Of a stretch of 64,000 nucleotides of DNA, positions 8,307-16,607 are shown piece by piece. Every line of letters begins with the position of its first letter. The first letter of the stretch is position 1. The DNA lies in contig JACTMY010000018.1 in the NCBI GenBank assembly GCA_014584395.1, positions 528,342 through 592,341 of the forward strand, given 5' to 3'. The notes below the pieces were generated by a model that worked only from the letters and a program-made list of their open reading frames with translations, was not told where the DNA came from and did no database searches. Made by a program: the position numbers and the translations under genes. The stretch is from Planctomycetota bacterium (GTDB lineage: Bacteria; Planctomycetota; Planctomycetia; Gemmatales; HRBIN36).

Positions 8307-9412
8307 GCCCTATGCCAAGCGAACTAGTCATCCCGGTGGCCTTGGGCGACCGAGCTTATGACGTCGTCGTATCGCCGCGTCCCTTGCTGGCATTGGCTGA
8401 GGATTTCTTGCAAACGCAGCCGACGGGATCGGCCGTTTTCGTTTTCGATTCCAACACACATGTTTGGGCGGAACCGCTGTTGCAAACATTTCAAGCGGCA
8501 GGATGGTCAACGATCCCATTCGTGTTCCCGCCAGGCGAAGAAAGAAAAAACCTCACCACCCTTCACGACGCTTGCCGAAGTCTGATGCACCAGGTCGTGG
8601 ATCGGCAAGCCATCATCTTGGCTGTGGGGGGCGGCGTCGTCGGCGACCTGGCGGGTTTCCTGGCGGCCATTTATCTGCGCGGCTTACGCTGGATCGTGGC
8701 GCCGACCAGTCTGCTCGCCATGGTGGATAGCTCCGTTGGCGGCAAGGTGGGCGTGAATCTCACACAGGGGAAAAACCTCGTGGGGGCGTTTCACCAACCC
8801 ATGGCGGTATGGACCTCCTTGACCACGCTATCCACGTTGCCGCAGAGGGAATACCGCAGCGGCCTGGCGGAAGTGGTGAAGTACGGCATGAGCTTGGACG
8901 GCGGTTTTTTTGAATGGCTGGAAAACCATGCCGACGCCATTCTTCGCCGCGATCCCGAGGCCCTGCTGCCCATGATCAGCCGTTCGGTGCAACTCAAAGC
9001 CCAGATCGTGGCGGAAGATGAACGCGAGACGACGGGTGCGCGGCTGAAGCTCAATTTCGGCCACACCTTTGGCCATGGCTTGGAAGCCGCCACCCGCTAC
9101 CTCGATTGGCTGCATGGCGAAGCCGTGGCCTGGGGAATGATTAAAGCCTGCCGCTTGGCGGAGCGCCTGGGTCGATTTTCTTCTACCGAGACTGACCGAC
9201 TGATCCGGCTGCTAGATCGTTTTGGCCTGTTAACCGTTTTGCAAGTGGTCGGACCATCCTGGGCTGATAGCGTCATCAAGTGCATGCAGTCCGATAAGAA
9301 AAGGGCCGCGGGTCAATGGCGGTTTGTCCTGCCTGTTAGGATCGGCGACGTTGCGATCGTGTCCGGTGTATCTGAGTCGGATGTGAAGGCCGTGTTGGTG
9401 GAGACGAAGTAA
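8303..9412 (+). CDS. aroB: 3-dehydroquinate synthase
   Basis: AroB converts DAHP to 3-dehydroquinate, step two of the shikimate pathway, using NAD and a divalent metal in the cytoplasm. At 369 residues it has the usual length. The NAD-binding AVGGGVVGDLAGF, the substrate loop PTSLLAMVDSSVGGKVGVN, the metal-ligand Glu in SGLAEVVKYG and the metal-binding histidines in NFGHTFGHGLE and WLHGEAVAWGM are all present. The start overlaps the upstream membrane-protein gene by four bases, and dprA follows with a 13-base gap, so the three form an operon. No other aro gene is nearby. Confidence 0.95.
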   Translation: MSPMPSELVIPVALGDRAYDVVVSPRPLLALAEDFLQTQPTGSAVFVFDSNTHVWAEPLLQTFQAAGWSTIPFVFPPGEERKNLTTLHDACRSLMHQVVDRQAIILAVGGGVVGDLAGFLAAIYLRGLRWIVAPTSLLAMVDSSVGGKVGVNLTQGKNLVGAFHQPMAVWTSLTTLSTLPQREYRSGLAEVVKYGMSLDGGFFEWLENHADAILRRDPEALLPMISRSVQLKAQIVAEDERETTGARLKLNFGHTFGHGLEAATRYLDWLHGEAVAWGMIKACRLAERLGRFSSTETDRLIRLLDRFGLLTVLQVVGPSWADSVIKCMQSDKKRAAGQWRFVLPVRIGDVAIVSGVSESDVKAVLVETK

Positions 9413-9425
9413 AGGTGTGACGCGG

Positions 9426-10583
9426 ATGGAACGTGATCCTGAAATCCAAGCCCGGCTGATTTTGCATCTGACCCCCGGGTTGGGCCCCAAATTGACGGCG
9501 GCCTTAATGCACACCTTTGGTTCCGCCGTGCGTGTGCTCGCCGCCAAGGTTTCCGATCTGCAAGCCATCCCCCGCATCGGGCAAGATACTGCGCAGAACT
9601 TGCTGGCCCATTGGCGATCCAGTTCGGTCGAGGAGGAATGGAAGCGGCTCGAAACCACGCAGACTCGCTTGTTGCTGCGAGGAGCAGCGGCTTATCCATC
9701 GCCGCTCGCCACGATCCCCGACCCCCCGTCGCTGCTTTATTGTCAAGGGGAATGGCGGCCTCAAGATGAACAAGCCCTGGCCGTGGTTGGATCGCGGCAA
9801 TGCACGGCCTACGGCCGGCGAATCACAACCAAACTCGTGCGTGAACTGGCGGGGCATGGGTTCACCATCGTTTCGGGCCTGGCCCGCGGCATCGATGGCG
9901 TCGCCCATCAAGCCGCGCTCGAGGCCGGCGGACGCACCCTCGGGGTTTTGGCGGGAGGGCTGGGTAAAATTTATCCCCCCGAACATGCGGAGTTGGCCCT
10001 TGCCGTCAAGGAACATGGCGCCTTGCTCAGCGAAAGCGCCATGGCCGTCGCCCCGCTCCCAGAGATGTTCCCCAAACGCAATCGATTAATCAGCGGTCTA
10101 TGCTGGGGGGTGCTGGTCGTGGAAGCACAGGCCAAGAGCGGCGCCCTCATCACCGCCGAGCATGCCTTGGATCAGGGTCGAGACGTGTTTGCCGTGCCTG
10201 GACCCGTGGACAGCGACGCCAGCCAGGGTCCGTTGCGGTTGATCAAGGATGGGGCCATCCTGGTGCGATCCATCGAAGATATTCTGCAGCATTATGAAAG
10301 TCGGCTCGCCGCTCAGACAGCAGCAGTAGCGGAGCTCATCCGAGATGGCAAGCCAGACCGTCCGACCGGGGCCGCCGGTACTGCGCCAGTCTTGGGTCCG
10401 CCCCCTGAGGAACCGCGGCAGCGAGCCGTCTGGGAGTCGCTCAAGGATGACAGTCTCGCCATGGATGACCTGATTGAGCAAACGTCGCTGCCCGTGGCAG
10501 AGGTGAGCCAGGCTCTCTTGCATTTGGAGTTGCAAGGACGCGTGCGCCGGCTGCCCGGCAATCGTTTTGAACGCCGATCATAA
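9426..10583 (+). CDS. dprA: DNA-processing protein DprA
   Basis: DprA binds incoming single-stranded DNA and loads RecA during natural transformation. About 385 residues: an N-terminal SAM/HhH-like region (LTPGLGPKLTAALMHTFG), then the Rossmann-fold DprA/Smf domain. That domain shows VVGSRQCTAYGR, SGLARGIDGVAHQAAL, FPKRNRLISGL and ALITAEHALDQGRDVFAVPG. A C-terminal winged helix (DDLIEQTSLPVAEVSQALLHLELQGRV) completes it. ATG at 9426 has AAAGG at 9411-9415; a GTG at 9417 is less well placed. No com genes are in view. Confidence 0.94.
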   Translation: MERDPEIQARLILHLTPGLGPKLTAALMHTFGSAVRVLAAKVSDLQAIPRIGQDTAQNLLAHWRSSSVEEEWKRLETTQTRLLLRGAAAYPSPLATIPDPPSLLYCQGEWRPQDEQALAVVGSRQCTAYGRRITTKLVRELAGHGFTIVSGLARGIDGVAHQAALEAGGRTLGVLAGGLGKIYPPEHAELALAVKEHGALLSESAMAVAPLPEMFPKRNRLISGLCWGVLVVEAQAKSGALITAEHALDQGRDVFAVPGPVDSDASQGPLRLIKDGAILVRSIEDILQHYESRLAAQTAAVAELIRDGKPDRPTGAAGTAPVLGPPPEEPRQRAVWESLKDDSLAMDDLIEQTSLPVAEVSQALLHLELQGRVRRLPGNRFERRS

Positions 10584-10679
10584 TCCAGCCGACAGTCCAT
10601 TGCATTTCAAACAGATCATGCGACAATGCAAATCGTGAAGAACCCGTGAATAAAACCCTCTGACCGAGGAGGCCTCGAC

Positions 10680-11108
10680 ATGGATTTCCATCTCGATCGT
10701 GTTCAAGTCTGGTCCACTGAAATTGCCGATCGCGCGGGGGGAGCGGCCAGCGTGTTGGAGCCACTCGCTGAGTCAGGCGCGAATCTGGAGTTTATCCTCT
10801 CCCGCCGCCTCCCCTCGAAACCTGGCTACGGTGAATTGTTCGTGGCTCCCATCACAGGTCCCAGCCAAACCCGCGCCGCTCATGGCGTGAACCTGCATCA
10901 TGCCAATGACATGGTCCTGCTCCGCATCCGCGGCTCCGATCGGCCTGGTGTCGGCCACCATCTGGCTTCCTGCCTGGCCAGCGCCGGAATCAACTTGCGC
11001 AGCCTCACCATGGCCGCCATCGAAAACCGCTTCGTGGCCTACGTGGCCTGCGATAGTGCCGAGGATACCGCCCGGGCCGTCCAGGCACTGGCTTCCCTCA
11101 AAGTTTGA
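10680..11108 (+). CDS. Tandem ACT-domain protein
   Basis: A 142-residue protein of two ACT-like small-molecule-binding modules. The first begins at VQVWSTEIADRAGGAASVLEPLAESGANLEFI and the second at MVLLRIRGSDRPGVGHHLASCLASAGINL. Both show the DRPG- or DRAG-type turn typical of ligand-binding ACT domains. Such stand-alone proteins usually sense amino acids, but the ligand and partner are unknown. It has a strong GAGGAGG ribosome site. It follows dprA by 96 bases in the same direction. Confidence 0.8.
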   Translation: MDFHLDRVQVWSTEIADRAGGAASVLEPLAESGANLEFILSRRLPSKPGYGELFVAPITGPSQTRAAHGVNLHHANDMVLLRIRGSDRPGVGHHLASCLASAGINLRSLTMAAIENRFVAYVACDSAEDTARAVQALASLKV

Positions 11109-11414
11109 TCCAGCCCCAAACAACCTGTGTCGGAGTTCAAAGAACTGAAGCGCTTGGCCACCGAAGCGATGCGCCGACAGGGATTGGGCGCGCCCTTATC
11201 CCAAGTAGCCTGAATGACCAGTGCGTCGCTCGCCAAAGAGGCGGTGTCAAAATGGGTGATTCAGGTTGAGCCACTCCCATGAAACCATCTTGAATCCGCG
11301 CTTAATTCGCTTAAATCGCATGGCCTTTCCGGGGTGAGCCGTTATAATAACAGCCTGTTTACCGAAACTTCATTCTCATGAGGGTCTACCTGCCGAAATC
11401 AGGGGTGAGCTTTT
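11109..11414. other. Intergenic region upstream of rpsU
   Basis: About 306 bases between the ACT protein and rpsU. It holds the rpsU promoter element described separately. A short reading frame at 11127-11213 (GTG start, 28 residues beginning VSEFKELKRLATEAMRR) could be a microprotein or chance. Nothing else was recognised. Confidence 0.45.
11343..11348 (+). promoter_or_regulatory. Candidate -10 element of rpsU
   Basis: A perfect TATAAT lies 67 bases upstream of the rpsU ATG, predicting a leader of about 60 bases. The -35 region (TGGCCT at 11321-11326, 16-base spacing) matches only 3/6. Confidence 0.45.
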
Positions 11415-11624
11415 ATGCCTTTACGGATGCGCGTGAACGACAAAGAAAACATCAGCGTGGCCCTGCGCCGCTTCAAGAAGTTGCTCGAACGCAGCGGCAT
11501 TTTCAAAGAACTCCGCAAACGCAAGCACTACGAAAAACCCTGCGAACTGCGCCGGCGTGCGGAACTCCGCAAACGCGCTGCCCTCAATAAGGCCATGAAA
11601 GGCAAAGCCCGAGCCGGTCGCTAA
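11415..11624 (+). CDS. rpsU: 30S ribosomal protein S21
   Basis: A 69-residue basic protein with the S21 signature: MRVNDKENISVALRRFKKLLERSG, then a charged helix rich in Arg/Lys and a C-terminal KGKARAGR tail. S21 binds the small subunit near the 3' end of 16S rRNA and assists initiation. Length and composition match the family. GGGGTGAG precedes the ATG. It is monocistronic here, with its own TATAAT. Confidence 0.96.
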   Translation: MPLRMRVNDKENISVALRRFKKLLERSGIFKELRKRKHYEKPCELRRRAELRKRAALNKAMKGKARAGR

Positions 11625-11737
11625 GCGGCCGGACTACGGGCCTATCGAACCTACCCCGGGCCTGTGTCTCCTTCCCTGGCTTCCAGACTGGTTTCCGTCC
11701 ATGGCTCGAACCCAATTTTCCTGGAAGCGAATCTCTT

Positions 11738-11759
11738 GATCCAGACCTCGATCTGGATC
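11738..11759. repeat. Inverted repeat upstream of the desaturase
   Basis: GATCCAGA and TCTGGATC form a perfect 8-bp stem around a 6-base loop. It is not followed by a T-run, so it is not an obvious terminator. It sits about 20 bases upstream of the desaturase ribosome site, where it could act in leader regulation or as a protein-binding palindrome. Confidence 0.5.
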
Positions 11760-11790
11760 CGCCTAACGGCAAATATAAAGGAGTCCTCCG

Positions 11791-13095
11791 ATTAGCACTG
11801 CAACGCCCGCTTCGACCGCCAGACCTTTACCTTCGAACGAAGACGACGTTTCCAATCATCTCCCCATGTGGGTGCAAGCGATCCCGTTTATCTTCGTCCA
11901 CGCAGCGTGCCTGGGAGTATTTCTTCCCCAGGTGGAGTTCACGACGACGGCCTGCATTTTGCTCGTCGTGAATTACGCCGTCCGCGTCTGGGGATTGACC
12001 GCTGGTTATCATCGCTACTTTTCCCATCGCGCCTACAAAACGAGCCGAACGTTTCAGTTCATCCTGGCCTTGCTCGGCTGTTCCGCCCTGCAAAAAGGGC
12101 CGATCTGGTGGGCGGGCCATCACCGCCATCACCATCTCCATTCCGACACCGAAGAAGACATCCATTCGCCCATCGTCGATAGCTTCTGGCATTCCCACGT
12201 TGGTTGGATCTTCACCAAAACTTGGGAGCAAACCAACTGGCGGAACATGCATGATTTCGCCAAGTATCCCGAGCTGCGTTGGCTCGAAAAGCACCATTGG
12301 TGGCCCGGCGTGGGGCTGGCCGTGCTCTGCTACCTCGTTGGCGGCTGGAGCGGTCTGTTTTGGGGCTTTTTCGTGAGCACCGTGGCTGTCTATCACGTTA
12401 CCTTCTTCATCAACTCCCTGTGCCACATTTGGGGGCGCCGCCGCTATCAAACGACCGACCTGAGCCGCAATAATTTCTTCCTGGCCTTGCTCACGTTCGG
12501 CGAAGGCTGGCACAACAATCACCATCACTACCAAAGCTCCGCCAACCAAGGCTTCTTTTGGTGGGAAGTGGATATCTCCTTCTACGTCTTGCGGGTCTTG
12601 AGCTGGTTCGGAATCGTTTGGGATTTGCGCTTGCCCCCCAAGAACAAGCAGTTCCCTGATCAAGATCAGCCCCAGGGCGACCATTTCGTGGAGCCTGCGA
12701 AACCAGACAAACTGGCCAGCAAGGCAGACCTGTTACTGCCGCCTATCTCTGCTCAATCGGTTGCCGCGGCCGCTCAAGCCGTGGTCGAGCCGGTGATGGC
12801 CGTCGCTCAATCGGCGCGGGAATCCGTCGCGGCCGCGGCCTATATCATGGGCGAGACCGTCGCAGCAGCGGCAGTTTCCGCACGTGAATCAGTCGCGGCA
12901 GCGGCTCTTGTGGCCAGTGAATCGGTGGTGTCCGCCGCTCATTCCGCCAAGGAATCCATCGTCGCCGCGGCCCAGGTGGCCAGCGAATCCGTGGTGGCCG
13001 CGGCACATTCAGCCGTTCCCACGGCCACAGTGGTAGCCTTGGTCGCTGTTCCCATGGTCACCTTCTTCCAAACAGTGGCGAGCCAATCCACCTGA
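11791..13095 (+). CDS. Acyl-CoA/fatty-acid desaturase with probable ATT start and 11-residue repeat tail
   Basis: A membrane di-iron desaturase that inserts a cis double bond in acyl chains. The three histidine boxes are visible: HRYFSH, HRHHH and HNNHHH, with four hydrophobic segments. The first in-frame ATG is at 11866, without a ribosome site. An AAAGGAG lies seven bases before ATT at 11791, and the 25 codons between are open and plausible (ISTATPASTARPLP). An in-frame TAA lies just upstream and there is no ATG, GTG or TTG in between. The initiation codon is therefore probably ATT, giving 434 residues. The C-terminus (from about residue 337) consists of seven Ala-rich 11-residue repeats of the AAAxSARESVA type, absent from ordinary desaturases. 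Confidence 0.88.
   Translation: MSTATPASTARPLPSNEDDVSNHLPMWVQAIPFIFVHAACLGVFLPQVEFTTTACILLVVNYAVRVWGLTAGYHRYFSHRAYKTSRTFQFILALLGCSALQKGPIWWAGHHRHHHLHSDTEEDIHSPIVDSFWHSHVGWIFTKTWEQTNWRNMHDFAKYPELRWLEKHHWWPGVGLAVLCYLVGGWSGLFWGFFVSTVAVYHVTFFINSLCHIWGRRRYQTTDLSRNNFFLALLTFGEGWHNNHHHYQSSANQGFFWWEVDISFYVLRVLSWFGIVWDLRLPPKNKQFPDQDQPQGDHFVEPAKPDKLASKADLLLPPISAQSVAAAAQAVVEPVMAVAQSARESVAAAAYIMGETVAAAAVSARESVAAAALVASESVVSAAHSAKESIVAAAQVASESVVAAAHSAVPTATVVALVAVPMVTFFQTVASQST
12799..13029 (+). repeat. Seven tandem 33-bp units encoding 11-residue repeats
   Basis: The tail reads in successive 11-mers: AVAQSARESVA, AAAYIMGETVA, AAAVSARESVA, AAALVASESVV, SAAHSAKESIV, AAAQVASESVV, AAAHSAVPTAT. A period of 11 residues is typical of long amphipathic helices that lie on membranes or lipid droplets (apolipoprotein, LEA or phasin-like). 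The DNA units have diverged, so the array is old. Confidence 0.85.
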
Positions 13096-13102
13096 TGCCG
13101 TC

Positions 13103-13642
13103 ATGATCTTGGAAGCGACATCAGCTTGGGGCGAGGCGTGGGTCCGCTGGACGATCCGCCTCGCTCTGGTGCTTTATGCCCTGGCTATTCTCAGCCGTTG
13201 GAGCAGCCAACCTGCGCTTCGCGCCTGGACACGCCTGCTTTGGACCGGTAGTTGGGGGCTTTATCTCCTCCACGTTCTCGCCGCGTTTCACGTTTATCAT
13301 CATTGGTCGCATGACCATGCCTATGCCCACACCCAAACTGTCAGCGGTTGGGGGCCAGGCATCTACGTTTCCTATGCCTTCACGATCATGTGGGGGCTCA
13401 CCGTCCTGGGCGTGTGGCTCCCCATCACCAAACCCTGGCCAGGCCAACGCTGGTTAATGGCATTGATTCATGTCTTGCTTTTTTTCGTGATCTTCAACGG
13501 CGCGGTCGTCTTCGCCGAGGGGCCAGTGCGCTGGCTCAGCCTGGCCGTTTGCGTTGGACTCGTTGGTGTACTCCTATTTCATTGGCGAAAGAACAACCGC
13601 GGCTGCCAGCACGCTTCCCAACTAAACGGTTATGCCGAATAG
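13103..13642 (+). CDS. Small integral membrane protein, unknown function
   Basis: A 179-residue protein with about five hydrophobic segments (near residues 15-33, 45-65, 85-105, 115-137 and 143-160). A His-rich loop, HVYHHWSHDHAYAHTQ at about residues 63-78, could bind metal or haem. It follows the desaturase by 7 bases, so cotranscription and a link to lipid or electron supply are plausible inferences. No family was recognised. Confidence 0.65.
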   Translation: MILEATSAWGEAWVRWTIRLALVLYALAILSRWSSQPALRAWTRLLWTGSWGLYLLHVLAAFHVYHHWSHDHAYAHTQTVSGWGPGIYVSYAFTIMWGLTVLGVWLPITKPWPGQRWLMALIHVLLFFVIFNGAVVFAEGPVRWLSLAVCVGLVGVLLFHWRKNNRGCQHASQLNGYAE

Positions 13643-13678
13643 TCAGCCTCAGAAATCCAATTTTCATCAAAATTATGC

Positions 13679-13706
13679 TTGACATTCGGTTTGGCCGTGT
13701 GACAAT
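13679..13706 (+). promoter_or_regulatory. Candidate promoter of a small RNA
   Basis: Perfect -35 TTGACA (13679-13684), 16 bases, then GACAAT (13701-13706, 4/6 to TATAAT). It lies directly before a short stretch ended by a strong intrinsic terminator and containing no convincing reading frame. Confidence 0.45.
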
Positions 13707-13712
13707 ACGGCT

Positions 13713-13790
13713 TAACTATTTGGCCTCTTCTCTGTTCCGGCCCCGTTGGGCACCCTTTACAAGGTCCTCGCCCAACGGGGTTTTTCTTTT
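13713..13790 (+). ncRNA. Candidate small RNA of about 75 nt
   Basis: The stretch from the predicted start (about 13713) to the terminator T-run (13790) is short, noncoding and framed by a TTGACA promoter and a strong terminator. That arrangement is typical of free-standing bacterial small RNAs. Alternatively, the terminator simply ends the desaturase transcript and the promoter match is chance. No family resemblance was recognised. Confidence 0.35.
13741..13790 (+). terminator. Intrinsic terminator
   Basis: CCCCGTTGGGC (13741-13751) pairs perfectly with GCCCAACGGGG (13770-13780) in an 11-bp GC-rich stem with an 18-base loop. It is followed by TTTTTCTTTT. It would terminate either the desaturase operon or the candidate small RNA. 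Confidence 0.85.
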
Positions 13791-14338
13791 AATCATGTTT
13801 AGGTTTCTATGTCAACTTAGTCATTTTGATCAATTAAAATGCCGCCTGAAAAAAAGTTAATCAAGATCGCCAGCAGCGACACCAATTCGCTTTAGTTTGG
13901 TGATAAATGAACGATCGATACCTGAAAGCAGTTCATTGTTTGAACCCTTGTCAGATGACGGGCGTCCTGCTCGGATTTATTGGGTTTTCTGCAATCATTT
14001 TTGGGGCAATAAGAATTGGTCCGAATTGATCTCGTGAATTAAGTACGCAAGAATTTCTAGTAAAAACCATAGTGATTCTTGATGATGCCTTGCATTTCAA
14101 TTACTCTTTAGCGCCTTTTTCGAACGCGAACATCACGAATCCAGAGTGCGCTATAGTTCGCCTTTATGGCAGTCGAGTGTACATTGGGCCTAATCCGCCT
14201 AACGAGGATGATGTAGCGAAGCCCGCTGACTGGCAATGCAATGCGCCAAAATGTTACAAGGTTTTAAATATCATTGGAAGTTACTGCATTATTCAATAGG
14301 GCCATCACTTCTTCTACTATTCATAGGATGGATCTTTA
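13791..14338 (+). other. AT-rich region with one unrecognised open segment
   Basis: This stretch is clearly lower in GC than its surroundings. An open segment at 14072-14299 (GTG start, 75 codons, containing RLYGSRVYIGPNPPN and ending GSYCIIQ) is in the same frame as the broken gene that follows. It is separated from it by TAG codons at 14297 and 14324. It resembles no family I know and has no ribosome site, so it may be a gene remnant. Confidence 0.35.
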
Positions 14339-15508
14339 ATGGCTCCCCTCCTGTTGACTGCGATTTTCTGGTGGGCTTTATGGACTGACGCATCAGACAA
14401 GAAAAATGAAAGTGAGGCCATAGCGGCGATACTCGGATCGCAAAGCAACAAGGACCATTTTCCCCGTTATTATTGCCGCTGGAAAGTCACATCGGCTCAC
14501 GCGAAATCCGTGCCAGAAGCTTGGGCGGGTCAGTATGAAAACACACGATCTTGCTCAATGAGTCTCGCGTATGACGCCCCCACCGAGAAAAAGGAACGTT
14601 TCCAGTGCATAACGTCTTAGCCTGATGCCCGTTTGGCGACTAAGCAAAATGGGTTTATGGTCTCCACGGTTGAATATCTTGCCTTCACAGAATTGCGAAT
14701 GACTGAAAACTCATTGGTCATAATGAGGGGCAATTGGAATGTGTCCGCTATGCGATCAAAAGGATATTGGAATCATCGCGATGAACCCACCCCTTTCGCC
14801 ATGGGGGACATGTATAGGGACTTGGAAGCAAATTCACCCTTTACCTTGTTACGTGAATACCAGCTAGGTAAAGCGAACCTTCAATCCAATGGCTTGATCA
14901 TGCGCGAGGGTAAGTCCTATGTGCATGCCAGATTAAGTCGACACTACGGCGATTGGAATTTTTATTTTGATCCACATATGGGCTTTTTGCCATTTGAATG
15001 TGAGGAAAGTTATCGGGGCCAAGATGCTAAATATTCTTTGCGCCATGTTGCCCGAGTTCTTGCTGCCCAGTCCTTTGATGAACATCGATGGTTCCCGAAA
15101 CACATTGTCTGCCTTAGACTCCCCCAGCAAGATGGCGGCATCGTGTCGGTTTTGGACATGAGCGTTGAAGAATTGCGATTGGACCATGAAGTCGCTGCCG
15201 AGGATTTTCAGGTCAATTTGCCCGCAGGCATGACTATGAAACGGGATCATCCAGAATAAGCTTAATCCTCTTTCCGATTGCAGCAGAACGAAACCATTTC
15301 CCCAGAGGATTTGCCGCGCATTCTGCGCATGCTGGACGAAGCCAAGGCGAAGAAAGGGCAGCAACATACAGGGCATGCCCTAATGAGTACAAGCATTCAA
15401 CCGCCTGAATCCAATGCCATGAACTGGTTGTTGATGGCTGGTGGAGGCATTTTCGTGCTTTATTCCGCTTACGTCATTTATCGTGGACGTCATCGGCTTT
15501 CCCCGTGA
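14339..15508 (+). pseudogene. Nonsense-interrupted LolA-like/planctomycete envelope protein gene
   Basis: One reading frame runs through this region but is broken by TAG at 14618, TAA at 15257 and TAA at 15263, with no frame change. The first segment (93 codons) begins with a signal peptide, MAPLLLTAIFWWALW. The second carries about 208 codons ending VNLPAGMTMKRDHPE. The third ends in a membrane segment, MNWLLMAGGGIFVLYSAYVIYRG, with a basic tail. The layout of signal, soluble part, a xFQVNLPxG strand and a C-terminal helix matches the intact protein at 31976-33001. I read it as a decayed paralogue, followed by a DUF1559-type gene that is also interrupted. Confidence 0.65.
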
Positions 15509-15543
15509 ATCTTACCCGGTTATGGAAATGGAATGGGTGAGCC

Positions 15544-16437
15544 ATGTTGAAGTATGACATCACAAGACGTGGATTTACTTTGATTGAGGGGATGATGGTT
15601 TCGGCCGTCTTGGCAATCATCATTGCCATCGTCATCCCCGCGATCCAACGGGTTCGAGGAGCCAGCGATAAACTTTATTGCCAACTTCAGCTACGCACCA
15701 TTGGGCAATCCATCGTTCATTATCAATCAATCCACGGTTTTTACCCTACCGCCGTATCGACATGGGGAAACCCGCAACCTTTCATGAGTTGGCAAACTCG
15801 CATACTATCCTATCTTGATGGCGGGGATCAGCTTTGGACACAGTCCTTGGCGGGTTACGCCAAGGAACCCCTTTTCTGGAGAGAGCCGCATCTTCCTATC
15901 CGCGCCACCGTCATCTAGACTTATGGCTGTCCAAGCGATGAAGATCGTCTTGGTATTTTTGGCCGCCATCAACCAACTGCGGCTTTCACCCAACATCTAG
16001 CCGTTTCCGGAGAGAAAACGGGCAGTTTTGACGGCGTTATGTTTCCGAACTCACGGATTAAGCCGATGGATATCTCCGATGGCCTTAGCAACACCGTGAT
16101 GGTGGGTGAACGTCCTGCTAGCGCCAATGGGAGGTTTGGTTGGTGGTATGCCGGCATTGGACAAATTTATGATGGAAGCCTGGATTCGCACATGAGTGTC
16201 AAGCAGCTTAACCAAACATTTTATGCACCCATGTGCCCGCGTGGACCATTTCGTTTTGCACGTGGCAGTAAATCTGATATGTGCTCGTCGTTTCACTTTT
16301 GGAGTTTGCACCCTGGCGGCGCCCATTTTTTGTTTGCAGATGGATCAAGCCGTTTTTTGAAGTATTCAGCCAATCATCTTTTACCCGCCTTGGCCGCGCG
16401 CCATGGTGGAGAACACGTGGATTTGCCGGACGAGTAA
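15544..16437 (+). pseudogene. DUF1559 prepilin-like gene with in-frame TAG
   Basis: The frame encodes a classic planctomycete DUF1559 protein. It has a prepilin-type N-terminus RRGFTLIE with a hydrophobic helix and a Cys-containing DKLYCQLQLRTIGQ. The C-terminal part reads ISDGLSNTVMVGERP, FGWWYAGIGQ, HFWSLHPGGAHFLFADGSSRF and PALAARHGGE. Codon 125 is TAG (15916-15918), between ATVI and TYGCPSD, in the middle of the conserved region. The downstream half stays in frame for 172 codons. Unless the stop is read through or is a sequencing error, the gene is inactive. Its Glu+5 and cleavage Gly are intact, so it was once a pseudopilin-like exported protein. Confidence 0.8.
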
Positions 16438-16558
16438 CACCTGCTTGGCCGTTCCCTGTTCGTTTCCCTCGTCAGCGCATTTTATTTTCTACTGCTCCAA
16501 TCCGAATGAGTCGGGGATCAACTTCCCATTGAAAGCCTGCGCTTTCTTCAGCGAATCT

Positions 16559-16564
16559 TATAAT
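16559..16564 (+). promoter_or_regulatory. Candidate -10 element of the ABC exporter operon
   Basis: A perfect TATAAT lies 44 bases before the ATG at 16608. No clear -35 is found at 16-18 bases. It is the best initiation signal between the DUF1559 remnant and the exporter genes. Confidence 0.4.
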
Positions 16565-16607
16565 AGCCACGTCAACCGTTGAAACGTCCATGTTCAAGGG
16601 AGCGATG

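Noticed and set aside
14339..16437. Stop-codon reassignment (TAG/TAA as sense) to explain the interrupted genes
   Set aside because: Other genes in the window end normally at TAG and TAA, and both codons are involved. Local pseudogenisation or sequence error is simpler.
16535..16564. TTGAAA at 16529 as the -35 of the ABC operon
   Set aside because: The spacer to TATAAT at 16559 would be 24 bases, too long for sigma70.
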